This document shows, in pieces, positions 34,701-47,500 of a DNA stretch of 64,000 bases (positions within the stretch are counted from its first letter, which is position 1; each line of letters opens with the position of its first letter). The DNA lies in assembly GCA_033816765.1 (NCBI GenBank), contig CM066296.1, forward strand, positions 372,001-436,000, read 5' to 3'. Position numbers and translations under genes: made by a program. The notes beneath the pieces are model-generated. The model had not been told where the DNA came from, made no database searches, and saw only the letters and a program-made list of their open reading frames with translations. The DNA is from Nothopassalora personata. Lineage: Eukaryota > Ascomycota > Dothideomycetes > Mycosphaerellales > Mycosphaerellaceae.

Positions 34701-35170
34701 GCTAGTAAGGTGTCGTTAATCGCATCCTAGTAATACTCCTTAGAGAGCGTCGGTTTTAGGGCGGATCGCACCCTAAAAGAGCTCTTTAACCTTAAGAAGT
34801 AATCGCGGAATGTCTCTACCTTACCGTCCTAGGAAGGGGGGTTCTAACCTCTAGGACCCGACGGTTCTTCTCCGGTACGCGGCGAGGGCGCGGCGGCGTT
34901 TAGCGTCTATAGTAGCTGTCTTATTAGGTTACTAGTAGTTGTCTTATTATAAACTAGTAGCGAGACTGTAGGTGTTAACTAACGTCGAGCGTCTTCCAAT
35001 TCTTTTAAAGCGGCGCGCGTTGCAATCAACTCGGCTTATATCTCTTCCTATCGCTAGTATAGTTACTAAAGCATAAGTTAGAAGTTTTTATTCGGGGCAC
35101 TAGTCCCGGGGTTCACGCTTCGCGGCGACGTTATTACGTATCCCGTCTCTTTAATAGTAGGTACCTAGCT
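28800..35170 (-). pseudogene. Gypsy gag-pol remnant
   Basis: The minus strand still shows the order gag, reverse transcriptase, integrase, with many stops. The gag zinc knuckle (34037-34078) reads YFRYRASGHRVKEC: spacing CX2CX4HX4C is intact but the first two Cys are Tyr. The RT core near 32745-32790 reads FTSAYANDVVIYSDG, the YxDD-type motif with its first Asp replaced by Asn, followed by TAG stops where the family has Gln and by LGFIV. The integrase zinc region (about 31359-31376) has NYNYYGRNKV with both Cys replaced by Tyr, then HGLLQPLPVPDRF and ISIDFITD (first Asp of the DDE triad). These changes are G-to-A on the coding strand at TG or C-to-T at CA, as expected from RIP. Nothing here can encode a working protein. 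Confidence 0.88.
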
Positions 35171-35184
35171 AATTCGAATAGATC

Positions 35185-35431
35185 TGTTAAGTTAAGACCT
35201 AATAGGATACGTAGTTAGTAGCGGAGTGGAGTAAGAGATTAATCTTTAACTAGCTAACAGCTATAGGGCATGTAGTAATATATTAGAAATCAATGCGTTA
35301 GTTGTGTTAGATGTCTATCTTAGCTAAAGGGGAGAGAAGGTGTCTTCCGATAAGCTAAGTTATCGTAGATGCCTTAGGCTATTAGATTACAACCTAACTA
35401 TTAGCTCCCCTTAAGATACTATATCTTAACA
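35185..35431 (-). repeat. Copia LTR, left (3') copy
   Basis: 247-bp direct repeat of 40552-40798. About a dozen differences, all transitions, mostly at CA/TG sites. Confidence 0.95.
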
Positions 35432-35449
35432 CTCCTACTTATCTTATAT

Positions 35450-38400
35450 AGGAGGTTATAGTCTACTCTTCTCCTATTAGTAGTATTTAGACCTCTATAA
35501 CAGGTTAAGCTAGCTTATAAACCTCTAGAAGTGTGGACTAGTCTTTAGCTTTATAAACCTATCTATAACTATCTTAGATGTTAGGGTGTACTTAATAGTA
35601 ATAAGCCTTCTCTACTAAAGTTTCCTAACAGTATTGTAGGTAATGTTAATATGCTTTAACTTGTTATAAACATGTGCATCCCTTACTAGGGTAAGGGCAG
35701 CTTAGTTATTACCTCTTAATTAGACTAGTCTTAAGCTTAACATAGTCTCCTAGTTTCTAGTGATCCTTAGTTAATAGGAACAGTCTCCTACTAACTCTAG
35801 ACAGTCTATCTCCCTTAGCAGTAAAGCTAGGAATTGGGATTGCTTTACATATGCATTTATAGCTATATATTTAGCTTCTATTATAGATGTTGCTATAGAC
35901 TTTTGCTTCTTACTTATCTAGGAGACTAGTACCCTATAGAGGAAGAAGATATACCTAAGGATAGAGACTCTATCTACTTTGTCTATTGCATAATTAGAGT
36001 TATAGTATCTAACTAGGCATCCTTCTCTATGCCTAGAGAAGACAAGGCTAAGATTAGGATATAACCTTAGATACCTTGTAATCTTCTTTAAAGCCTTTAT
36101 GTAGTAGGTAGATAGGTTACTTATAAATGAGCTTATCCTTCCTAGGGCAAAAGCAATGTCTAGCCTTATAATAGTTACTAGCTACATCTATGTACTATTA
36201 ATACTCTAGTACTCTGCCTTGTTACACCTCTTATCTATGTAGCTTAAAGGTTTAAGAGTCTTATAGCTATCTATAGGTAAGTGTGTAGGTGCTGCCTTCT
36301 TATAGTTTATCCCTATCTTAGTAAGGTTATCCCTAATAAAGTGTCCCTAGTTAAGTTTTAGGATTCCTCTCCTCCTATCCCTTATAACTCTTATGCTAAG
36401 GATCTTTTTAGGTTTACTAAGATCTTTAATCTTAAAGACTTTACTAAGTTCTCTTTTAAACTAGAGAACATCTGTTAACTTTAGTGTAGCAATTGGAATG
36501 TTATCTATATGTGTAAGAATTATAATCTCTTTTTTCTTATAAATAAGTAGGCATGAATCCACCTCTAACTATGTAAATCTAATCTCTCTAAGCTTTAACA
36601 CATAGAGTTAATTCCAATCTCTAGCTGCTTGCTTAAGTCTATATAAGCTTTTAAGGATCTTAAACACTATGTTTAGTAGAAGCTTAACTCCTAGTAGTAG
36701 TAATATAAAGATGTCCTTATAGAGGGTGCTTTCTATAAACGTATTGTTCACATCCACTTAGTGAAGATAGAGATCCTTCTTACACACAATAGCCATAAAC
36801 ACCCTAAGGGTGTCCTATCTAACTGTAGGCGTAAATGTCTCTATAAAGTTAATACTAAACTTCTATAAAAAGCCCCTTATAACTAGCCTAGCCTTAAACT
36901 TTTCAATGGCTCTAATAATGCTTCTTTTAACATTAAAGACCTATCTTAACGTAACTAAGTTTGCTCCTTTTAGTAGAACAGCATTCTCCTAGGTGTTGTT
37001 ACTCTATAGAGCATCTAGCTCCTTCTAGATTGCTTCCTTCTAAAGGTGTCCCTATTTCTTATTATTTATAGTATCCTTGTAGGACTTTGGAATTAGTATC
37101 TCTTACTTGTATATAATAACTTCTATAGTTGCTATAAAGGCTATCTCCTCAACTTCTTCTAGGAATTTACTATCCTATAGTACTGAATCATCTACTAATT
37201 GCATAGCTATAAAGAAAGCTTAGTAGTAAGCAGCAAGGTTCTCTAAGATGTCTATTGCTTCTCCCACTTTAGTAGCTAGTTTAGGTATAGGGACTATAGA
37301 TCTTAGGGCTTTCTGTTTCTATTCATAGCCCTTAACATTATAGTTAGCCCTCCTCTTACTAAGGGATGATCTAAGAGTAGTCACTTATGTCCTAGTAACA
37401 TTCTTTTCCTAGAGATCTAGTAAGCTTATCTTAATTAGCTTATCGATTTTCTAAAATTCCCCTATATTCTTTAGAGGCTAGGGAAGTTATATAAACAGCT
37501 TTCTTAGCTAGGCTGTTACTAGGCTACTCTACTAAATGATTGAATAGTGAACAGGTTGCTTTAAGGATATGTTCTTCCTTAGCCTCCCTAAGGGTCTCCT
37601 AGCTAGTGCATTGCTTAATAGATTTAATTTTGTAACATTAAGATCTATATTACCTCTAGGTTAGTCCTTAAAGAAGTCTATATATATGTGTTGTTTTATA
37701 GCTTTTATGTCTAGTTCCTAAAAGAGCTAGGCCTTAGCTATATTTTCAACGTATCTAATAAACACTGCTTCTTTGCCTCTGTTTATTAGTTTATTACTTC
37801 TTACCTATTAAGGCTAGGATCTTATGTCTATGTAGACAATAGCTTTACATCCCTAAACCTTCAAATAGTTAATAGTTAGCTTAATACTATTAAAGGCTTC
37901 ATCTAGTGAAACCTTGAACCTATTATAGTCTAGACCATTTAGTAGTTTGTTCCTTATGTAGGTTTAGGCTTCTAGTGCTTTAGGCTAGAATTCAATTAGC
38001 ATCTTAGCCTCTTTAAGCATTGCCCTTATAGAGTCTTCTAAGGTTTGTATTAACCTTTTAACTAGTCTATTCTAGAGCGAGGTGTATGCCTTAGTATGCT
38101 CTAGCCCAATTCCTAAATCCTTCTCCTACTGCTTAACTAATGCAATAAGTTCCCTTATATTATTAAGCCTAACTGCTTTTAACTATGCTAATGATTTCCT
38201 CTCTACCTTAATCTTCTAGTTCTAGAGAGCAACTAGAGCATCTTCTCTTTTCTTAAGAGGATAGGTCTACTTTTTTCTAGAGAAGTTATTAACAATCTTA
38301 AGCTAGTATTTAAACCCTAGCCTTAATGTTAGCAGTAGACTACATATGTTAATAGATATAAGGGCAAGTCTTTTAGGTCTTCTCTTAGTAACTTTGCCTT

Positions 38401-40500
38401 TGTACTTCTTTATCTTTGCTATTAAACACACTCTACACTAGTAGAAGCCATCCCTAGGAATAGGAATAGGTTCTTTTAAGTCTGTTACCTTATAAAGATT
38501 CTAGAGCAAGTTCTTCCTAAAGTGTGCAAATCTTCTATACTAAAGCTCCTACTGTTTTAGGTTAGTCTCTAATTTAGCAGTTACAAAGGCATTCTCTATT
38601 AGTGGTGTATATAATAAGTGATGTGCCCTTTCTTATAGTAGAGGAGAAATCTTATTAATAAATGAAACCCCCCTAAGAAGCCTTGTCTAGACAACAGTTT
38701 AGCTAGAGGGGGATATAAGAGAAAATGAAGGAGGTTAGACACTAAACTACTTACTAAACTGGTTCTAAGAAACTAGGTTCACCCCTAGCTTAGGTATAAG
38801 TAGAACATCTTCTAAAACAACTTTCCTACTAGATCTCCTACTTATCTCTACAGTCCTAATATAAGTAGCTAACAAATACCCACCTCCTACTTTGATCTAT
38901 TTCTTCTTTGTTAAGGGAGTTATAGATCTAAAGAGGCAGTTCTAGTCAGTTATATAGGATGAAGTATAAGAATTAAGTAACTACTCTAATAAGGGGAACT
39001 TGCCTTAGACTTCTGTAGTTAAGTAAGCTACTTTATTATACTTATTATTATTAGACATTGTCTTCTAGGATAAGTTGCATAAGTTAGGTAGCTCTTAGGT
39101 AGAGAAACCTTTCCTAGTCTTCCTTGTTTTAGAGGAAGGAGACTGGGCCTAGTTCTTCTAGAGTAATAGCATGTTAGAGCTAAGTTTCTTTACTATTTTC
39201 TTAAGTTCCTCTATAGAGGACTTCTCTCTTAGTGTTCTTCTTAAAGATAGTAGTAGAGATCTTCTCTTCTTAATATATATTATATTCTAGGAGGATAGTG
39301 CTTAGGAATAGGATCTAAGGACCTTCTTTGCCTTAGAGAGACTAGGGCAGTCCTTAATAAGATAGTCCTTCTTATAGAGAAGGTAGGAAAGTGATCTTAC
39401 CTAACCTAAGGGCCTAACCTAGGTAGCTACTATACTATACTTAGCCTTAGAGGGATTCAATCTAGCCTCTTAAGCCTTAAGAATCTTTAAGGTCCTTTTA
39501 TAATCTATCTTTAGCCAAGCTATAATAGTATCCCTAGCTACATAGTAGTTAGGTAGTAGTAAGCTTAAAAGCTAGGTTATTCTTATATTAGCTTTCCTAT
39601 AGTGCTAGCCCTCTAGGTCAACATTAGCAATCCTCCTTCTAAGAGACACTAGGTGTACCTATACAGATCTAATAGTGAACTCTTTACTTATCTTAAAGTT
39701 CATAAACTGTTTTGTAAGCTTATATACATAGGTTAGTAACACCTAGCTATACTTATTCTAGAGATGCACCTATATCTTAGTAGCTTTTCTAGATTCGTAA
39801 GAGCCCTTAAGCTCAAATTTATCTTCTTCTATAATCCTACTTAGGATACTAAAGCAGCAAGCTACATTTTGTTTTGTCTATATTAGTATATTAAGAATCT
39901 CTTTAATCTTAGTCTCTTCCTAGAGTTTTAGGTTCTTGCCCTTAATGTTGTTAAATAACACTTCTAACAGGTTATTAATTGTAAAGAATGCTAACTAGCT
40001 CTCTATCTTATATCTCTAAAGGTTGAACTATCTCTTCTAGTTGTCTCTCCTAAGAATTGGGATTTTGGTTCCCTTCTCTTCTCCTTTCTCTTAGTGTGAA
40101 TCTATAATAAATTAAATATAATAAAACAAGGTGTATATGCTTCAAGGTCGTAGCTTAGGTCCTGCTAAGGCTTTTAGTGTAGAATAGTAAGGTTCGTAGG
40201 TGTAGATACTAAGGCCTGCTTAGTAGGGTAAAGAAAGAGCGGTGTAGTCTCGGAGCTAGGACATAGGTCTGTCTCTCCTAGCAGAGTTCTAAATGACTTA
40301 CTTAAAGTCCTTCTTAATAGTATCTCGATGCAGTTCTGCCTATAGAGTGTCTTTAAGGTATTAGCTTATGGTAAGCCGTATAGAGTCCTTTTCTAGATTA
40401 CCTATCACTTAGTATTAAACCAAGCTCCTTAATAGGATAGATAGGGTAGACTTCTACTTCCTAGATGTTTTCTACTATAATAGTAAGGGATACAAGTAAC
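35450..40500 (-). pseudogene. Copia gag-pol remnant
   Basis: The reverse transcriptase is readable on the minus strand at about 36500-36765: VDVNNTFIESTLYKDIF, then ILKSLYRLKQAARDWN, a TAA stop, further a TAG stop, then SCLLIYKKKEIIILTHIDNI. The last is the Copia YVDD box with Asp changed to Asn. This block order identifies Ty1/Copia pol. Upstream gag and integrase lie at higher coordinates and are broken by many stops. No functional product is possible. Confidence 0.82.
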
Positions 40501-40551
40501 CTGTACTAATATAGGTTGCTCTTACTCCTACACAAACCCGGGCTTATAACC

Positions 40552-40798
40552 TGTTAAGTTAAGACCTAATAGGATACGTAGTTAGCAGCGGAGTAGAGTA
40601 AGAGATTAATCTTCAACTAGCTAATAGCTACAGGGCATGTAGCAATATATTAGGAACCAATGCGTTAGTTGTGTTAGATGTCTATCTTAGCTAAAGGGGA
40701 GAGAAGGTGTCTTCCGACAAGCTAAGTTATCGTAGATGCCTTAGGCTATTAGATTACAACCTAACTGTTAGCTCCCCTTAAGATGCTACATCTTAACA
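40552..40798 (-). repeat. Copia LTR, right (5') copy
   Basis: 247-bp partner of 35185-35431, followed by target duplication AGATC. It retains more CA/TG sites than the left copy at most differing positions. Confidence 0.95.
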
Positions 40799-40811
40799 AG
40801 ATCGAACTTAA

Positions 40812-40973
40812 TATTACGGGTAAACGACGTATACACTAAAGTTCTATAAAGTTTATAATAAGTTCGATATAGAAGAAAGGGGAAGTTATACGCTATCCGA
40901 AGAAAAGGTGTCGGAAAGCAATCCGAACGCATAGGCGCAGCCTATGCTAAGAAATAGGGACCCGCCCCTTACA
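40812..40973 (-). repeat. Gypsy LTR, right (5') copy
   Basis: 162-bp partner of 28574-28735. Its first dinucleotide is TA rather than TG, itself a RIP-type change. Followed by target duplication AGATT. Confidence 0.93.
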
Positions 40974-40978
40974 AGATT

Positions 40979-41515
40979 ACTATAAATAAAGAGGCTATAG
41001 ACACCTAATTAAAGCTATCTATCTTTTAGTAGTTAATATTTAAGACTTAATAGACTAAAACCTAATTATACTTAGATAATAAAAAACTTTCTTAGCTTAT
41101 ACGCGTTATAGGTAAATAGGCTAATTTACTATCTAATTGTATAATCTCTTAGCTTATATATAGTAAAGAGCTCTAACTAACGGTTAAATTTATCCTATTA
41201 GTTAGGCTAGATCTATTAATACTAGCTATAATAACTCATAATAGGAGTTCTAATAGAAGTTCTACGTAGGTCTACTAGTACTATATAGTAGGGATAGATT
41301 TATATTCCTATAGTAACAATATAAGGTTTATTCTAAAGACACTAAATACATGTAGTAAATTAGTAAGCGCTCGGGCTTATAAGTAATGCGTTATAGTATT
41401 AATTAGTAAGTTAATTAGCTAGTTAAATTATTTACTTACTTAGGCTTATATATTAATAAATTAAAGGACCGGTTTAAAGTAGACAGTATATTACATATGT
41501 CTATCTAAGACTGTA
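40979..41515. repeat. RIP-mutated remnant of an older element, right part
   Basis: AT-rich, CA/TG-poor sequence continuing beyond the Gypsy target duplication to about 41515, where composition returns to normal abruptly. The last 110 bases repeat, imperfectly and in the same orientation, the sequence just left of the Gypsy element (about 28478-28573). No coding motif is visible. Confidence 0.65.
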
Positions 41516-44500
41516 TGTGCTTGAAAAGGACAGGTGTAAGTGAATGACTAATCTAGTCACGTGAATGGATCTCAAGATTTGAGCCTGATTGAAAGCCTGA
41601 TTGCACCGGATTGTGACATACCCTAGTTCCAGACTTCCAGACCCAGTAATTTCACACACTCCTTATTAGATTACGGAGGTAGCGTGGCATCAACTCAATT
41701 ATCGGTCAACCAAGGGATACAGCAGCAGCTTACCTGGTCATTATCAATTGTGAATGATTCTTGCGCCGCAAACAGCACATTTTGTCAAGTGGGCACGCGG
41801 ATTGCATGTAGAAGGCCTGACAGTACTATCTATGCAAGCGATAATGCTTGCCTGCATTGCTCCGTCCTGCGGGTCTGAGCCGCTCATACAACGTCCGCAT
41901 GCTGTGCGACTGCTACATCGCTCCAGTTTATGCACGACTTCTAAATATTGTGCACGCACCGCCACATGGGCAAAAAGCTTGTTGCGCCCGGCCAGCCTCA
42001 ATTTTGGAGACAACGCGCTTGGAGATTACAACGGCAACGACCACTGGTTCATCAGTGCATCACCATCAGGCCCTCTCTTCCCGTCATCTCACTTGCAGAA
42101 CATGTCATGCCGCTCACTCCAGTCCTCGTGGCGATGCCCGGAGCTCCTCCAACAGGCAGATACAACCCGCTGCCACACATATAATTCGACTCAGTGGAGC
42201 CTCGAAGTCGCCGACAAGGTCGTCAAGCATCACGTTATGCCGACCTAGCCATATGAGGGCACCGATACGGCCACAGATCTGGCGTTGCGTGCAACGACTG
42301 CTACGCGCAAGTTTGGAAGTGCCTTTGCCAGGACAACTGCCCGAGTCTACTTTCGATAGGGCTCAGAAGACCATGCATCGCGAGCCTCGGCAAAGGAAAG
42401 GATCATGCTCCGAGAAGATCCCGCACTACAGTACAAGCCACTTTCATATGCTCCGGAAGCGCCGGCCGACCTAGCACTTCTGATTCTCCGAACATGTCGT
42501 GTAATGAAGACGACATGGCTGTAGGCACTGATAGAGAATCAGTTCTCGTGGCAGGTGGCATCCTCCGCGGCATTTGACCCGGCATAGCCTCCACGAGCAT
42601 CAACGGGGTCGGACTCCATTTTGCGTTGGCTCCTGGCACATGTGCCTTCACACAAGCAGCTGGTTGCTACGTACGAGCGCGATGGCGGTCATGACACAAC
42701 AGCGATGACAGGTCACCTATCTCAAATTGCCTGCTCCTCGCGGTGATCGAGAGCTGGTTTCGAAAGGACTGAGCCCTGATGAAACGATAACTCTCCATCG
42801 ACTGCTGTTGCACGAAATGACACCTCCACCTTGCGATATCCATCGGGAAGGACCCATGCACGCTCCCCGTTCTGGGGGAGTTCTCTTAGGCCCTTAACAG
42901 CTCCCACACGGTGAGAGCGAGTGGATCAAGTCTGTGTCGTGAATACCACGGGAGCTGGCGGCGAATCTGATCGCCACTCATCACGTCGTGGAGTCCTGTG
43001 TAGATTGGATTAAAGCCCCCGAGCGACGGACTTTCAAGGTTCGAAGCCCTCTCGTGCAGTTTGCTATACATCGCGCAGCGCTTTGGGCTCAACAGCGCTC
43101 TTGAGCCAAGGTTTTGGTACTGTCAATGGCAGGAGACGCTCAGCAGCGGACATGTCATCGAGATCGGCCGCTGCATGCTCGGGTTACAGCTGCCATCCAG
43201 ATGAGCCTGCGATAACAGCTCCAGCCAGCGTGAAAGGGCAACAACGCACGCATCGGATGAATGCAACCAGCATATACCTTGCTACATCTTCCAAGTATCC
43301 AGTCCAGTAACCGCTGGAATGGATATTGGCTGTCTGGCTGAAGTTCAAGGACCAGGCTTGGTGAAGCCTCGCGATATCCAAGGGTGGGCTGCTGTGTGCT
43401 GCCACCCCGATTTCGGCTGCGACACTGAGACATCATACAGCTCTAAGCAATCGTTCGGCACGTTGACCCGACCTTTGCTCGGCAGCCTTTGGTGGCACAC
43501 CGCCTGCTGATCGTGCTCGAACGCTTCCTGTCGCGCTTCGATCATGCAAGCTCCTTGCACTCGATAGCACAAGCGAAACACCAAAAGCGACAAGCTTATC
43601 ATGGTAGCCTTGGTCATGGTAGCCTTGGTCATGGTAGCCTTGGCTGCAAAGGGTCGGGGGTGTCTCTGTGACATACCGATAGCAACAGACCTCATGCATA
43701 TTGCTGCATTCGAACTTCGCCCGCAACTGACAGTGTATGAACCTATGTCAGCACGCCAAGGCACCACAACGGACCACGGAGCCTGTGTCTCGAGCGTGTG
43801 CTTGAAGCATGCGCCTCTTGCGCATACACCCTCCAGTAGCGCTCAAGCCGACTGTGCACGACAGTCTGTATCTCCTCGAAGAGTATGTGATATCATCGGG
43901 CATGTCGATCATGCTGACTTGGAAAGTCTCCATTGCGTGAGCTACCATTCTCACGGTAAGTTACTGGACAGGCGGACAGCTGATGTCAATCTATACCACT
44001 GATCCTTGATGGGCCAGCGGCCATGACTGACTCCAACGAACAGACACAAAAACATACATCGCAGCAAATTGGCTCGCACTTGATTGCAGTGAGATACTGG
44101 GAGAGATTCTCTTAGGCGGGAAAAGCAGACCTGACCTTGGAATGGAGTCACCATGCGGAGACATGTTTCACTGTTTTCTTCCAAAGAAGGCGTCGGCTTA
44201 TACCACTCATGATACTCGAGACCCTGGAGCCGACTACGGCACAGAACATGCAGTGGTTGCTGGCCATAAGGTTAATCATTGTGATTTGAATTTACTCTCA
44301 ACGAGGCATTCCTGCGATTCGACGAGCTTCTGTAATACGGAAGAGACTCTGATCGCGTCATGCACTGCGAATACAAGCGGTCTGGTTGTTCTCGCGAACT
44401 TGACCGATATCCATCGCGCATCGCGCATCGAAACCGGCCTTGAGGATCTCTTCTGAAGAAAATCAAGCACAAGCCCAAGCCGTGCGCCAACATGTTTTCA

Positions 44501-47500
44501 TCGAGTTGTCGACTAATGAAAACCAAGCATTGTATAGCTGGGGCGCTCTCGAAGCGCACTCATTCGCGATCGTGAGTCGCAATACCGGCATGGATATCGA
44601 AAGGTGGGTACTGTTATGACAAGGGCGCAACTTGGAGGCAGCATCAGCCTGAGGCACCATTCATGGAGAGAACTAGCTGATGTCGACTCGGCTGCATTAT
44701 CCCTTGTTGTTTGCACAGCTGGACAATTGTCCCAAGCGCTAGTAGGCGATGCCTGAACAATGGCTGGCAGTGTGCATAAGGCGTATTGCGCATGATCGCG
44801 CCTCGCTGACTTGTGGAAATGTGTATCGAACACAATCTACAGGACTTCCTCCGAACAATTATGCGTGCGGCCGCCTGCAAGCACGCCCGAGTCACGTCAC
44901 CGCAATGTGCAAAAGAGAGCAGTTCGGCTTGCCGGGATCTTCACACCCAGGTCCCAGTACCTGCATGAAGTCTGTATGGACCTGGCTTTGTGCTTGGATC
45001 CCATGAACGCTATAAAGCAACGTCTCGCAGGGTGTACCACACTGTCTCAGATCCATCACGGCGGTAAGCCCTGTTGGATCTTGTTCAAGCCTTCTGAGAC
45101 CGAGTCAATCGACCAGCGCTTGCCAGCCCTTCGTTGCTCAACTCACCGCGTTCCGATAGCCGAGCACGTCACAAGACACAGGGACTCCTCATGGTTGCGA
45201 GGCTGGCTGGCTCAACCAGAGCGGCCTCAGGCTTCCATCTTGGACTTCCCCACCTCACTCACAACCATTGTCCAACGTCTGGCCGGCAGAGAGTCTTTGT
45301 GCACCTATTACGAAAAATGACGGTCCGCTTCTCATGGAGCAGTACATCTTTTGTCGGGTCGGCTTGAACCAATCGGATCAACAACTATGCCCTATGACAA
45401 GTGCGGGCCCGTTTGTCGATTCTTCAGCATCGAACAGGTACAGTCTAGCATAAAAGCAGGATGTTTCACTTGGCTGCTACAGGGAAGTTTCCAAAGGGTC
45501 TCGAGAGTTTCGTGCACAAAGCTGTGACGTCCAGCCTCTAAGGCCTTGACCGCTGTGCTTTGAACAACTGGACCAATAGCGTGGTTTCTCAGGACATGGT
45601 CGTTGGTATGTAGTCCTGCAAGTCATAGAGATTGTTCCGGTTTCCGCTCCATCAGAAGCAGGGATCCGTCGGCTGCACGGCTGCGGCTTGCAACCGCACT
45701 GACCCTGTTCGAATCCTTAAACTTACTTCAACCTCACGTCAAGTTTCTGACGTGCGCGACAATGAGCCTGCATCACAGCCGGCTGCTGGGAACGCGCATA
45801 CAGGTCTCGGGTTCAGCATTAAATCCACCGCATTGCAGAATTGACAAAGTGTCCAGCTCCGGCTTCCGGTTGCGGCGGCAAACACGATCGATCGCAACAT
45901 CGTCCTGATAAACACTGAGATCTGAGTAGCGATCCGCGATTCGCGAGAGTTGGTATGCCCTGCTACTCGATCTACGTCGGAGTCTCACTATTGCCGGATC
46001 CCGCAGAGCACCGACCTCGTGGGAATCGTCTTAGCTACGCGAAGAAGGTGGGCGGCACACAAATTTCGTCAGTGGACTAACCACGCGTGTTTGCATCCTA
46101 GCCGTCATCTGTCAACCTCGTCCTGGTAACCAAGGGCTGATCGCGGTACCGGACGATGGCGCAAGACCCGCGTTCTCACCACGGTCCTCTTGTTGAGCCT
46201 TGAACAGAGTAATGAAACGCAGGACTTGTAGAGTCTGGGCGGGGACTGCGACCGGATTTTTGGGACACTCGCATGTAACTCGCAACCTTAGGCATCGTTT
46301 TCGTACGTTTCATGAAATGAACGCTGGAGCATAGCGTCGTCTCATCATCGAGACTGCAGTCTGGGGCACCAGCCAGATAACAACGACCAGGGAGACCTCC
46401 GCTAACGCCGAGTTATGCTTTTCGCAAAAGTCGCTATGTTCATACAGCTGTATTCTAACCTCTAAGTACTCAAAATAAGCCTAGATCATAAGCGTAGAGA
46501 GTGAATTGCAAGACCTCGTTCCCAAAGCTTTGTGAGGCCCCCCTTTTAGGAGTTAGGCCGGCCAATTTTGGTCGGGTCGTTATCCTCGAGCCCAAAAGGG
46601 GAAGTTTAGAAACTGCCCTCGGATTTTGACTATGTCGGATATTGCCCGAAATCTGGCCTAAAGCTGCCCGTCTTGTTCAGTTTATCTGGTCAATAGCAGA
46701 CGTCTACCTAGTCGTTAGTATTCGGCGAAGTAACATTGGACATGACGACGGCTTGATAAGCAACGCAGAAAGCTCGCTCCGATGTAGACCTAGCTCACAA
46801 ATTCATGTCTTGGAGGCTCCGCTCGCTGCCAGCGCATAGCGACACCCGCCACTGTGTTCGGGAGAGCGGCAAACAAAGTACTTCCCAGACACAACATTGA
46901 TGATCCACGCTGATGCTGCGCTTTAGTACAAGTTTCACTCTGGAGGCTGGAATGCATTGCGAAATGTTAATTTCTTCAGCAGTCACGTTCACCGCGTTCC
47001 GGCATACGGCCATGATGTCAAAGGGCGCGGTGTTGTTGTGGTAAGGCTTGGGTAGCTTGTCATGCTTCGCACCACGGACAAAATCTGCCGTCCGTTGATT
47101 GACGCGGCAGCTACTGTCGATCATTGTGGTTGTCTGCTCGGACATGACAGCTGTCTTGTGAAGTTTTTTGTGCTTGAGGCGCTCGATCGGCAAGGTTAGC
47201 CTTTGGCTCCGATCAGCGGGCGGAAGCTTTCGCAGAACGGAGACATTCCGAGTTCACACAGTCCGCCAAGCGGTATTTCTATGCGCGACTGGTCATCTAT
47301 CGAGGTTTGCACATGTGCTCGACTTCCTTAACCTGGACAGCCAAGAGCGGCCTGTTAAGCTCCATGATCACGGCTCCTCTACCCCTCGTCCTTGAGCAAG
47401 TACGCTGATGGCTGACGACAAGTCTGAGATCTCGATCAAGCTTGACATCACAGTAGTGCCTATGACGACGACGAATGCTTCACTGGTCCGACAAGTAACA

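Larger units (their letters stand above)
35185..40798 (-). mobile_element. Ty1/Copia LTR retrotransposon nested in the Gypsy element
   Basis: 5614 bp, with 247-bp LTRs at 35185-35431 and 40552-40798 that begin TGTTAAG and end CTTAACA (perfect 7-bp inverted termini), and a 5-bp target duplication AGATC (35180-35184 and 40799-40803). Coding orientation is minus, the same as the host Gypsy element. The insertion lies about 10 bp inside the 5' LTR of the Gypsy element, in its leader. CA/TG depletion is visible but milder than in the Gypsy sequence. Confidence 0.94.
28574..40973 (-). mobile_element. Full-length Ty3/Gypsy LTR retrotransposon, RIP-inactivated, carrying a nested Copia
   Basis: Both 162-bp LTRs are present (28574-28735 and 40812-40973), starting TGTTACGGG (mutated to TATTACGGG in the right copy) and ending CCCCTTACA. 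The element is bounded by a perfect 5-bp target duplication AGATT (28569-28573 and 40974-40978). Coding orientation is minus, so the 5' LTR is the right one. Without the nested Copia (35185-40798) and one copy of its AGATC duplication, it is about 6.8 kb. CA and TG dinucleotides are nearly absent while CG is plentiful, the mark of RIP acting on CpA. The two LTRs differ at roughly eight positions, all transitions. Confidence 0.93.

Noticed and set aside
36810..36992. 60-codon plus-strand frame inside the Copia element
   Set aside because: It is antisense to the reverse-transcriptase remnant and has no start context or family resemblance.
45700..45725. Possible tRNA T-loop (gttcgaatcc)
   Set aside because: The flanking bases do not form the T stem, and no matching acceptor, D or anticodon arms are found upstream.
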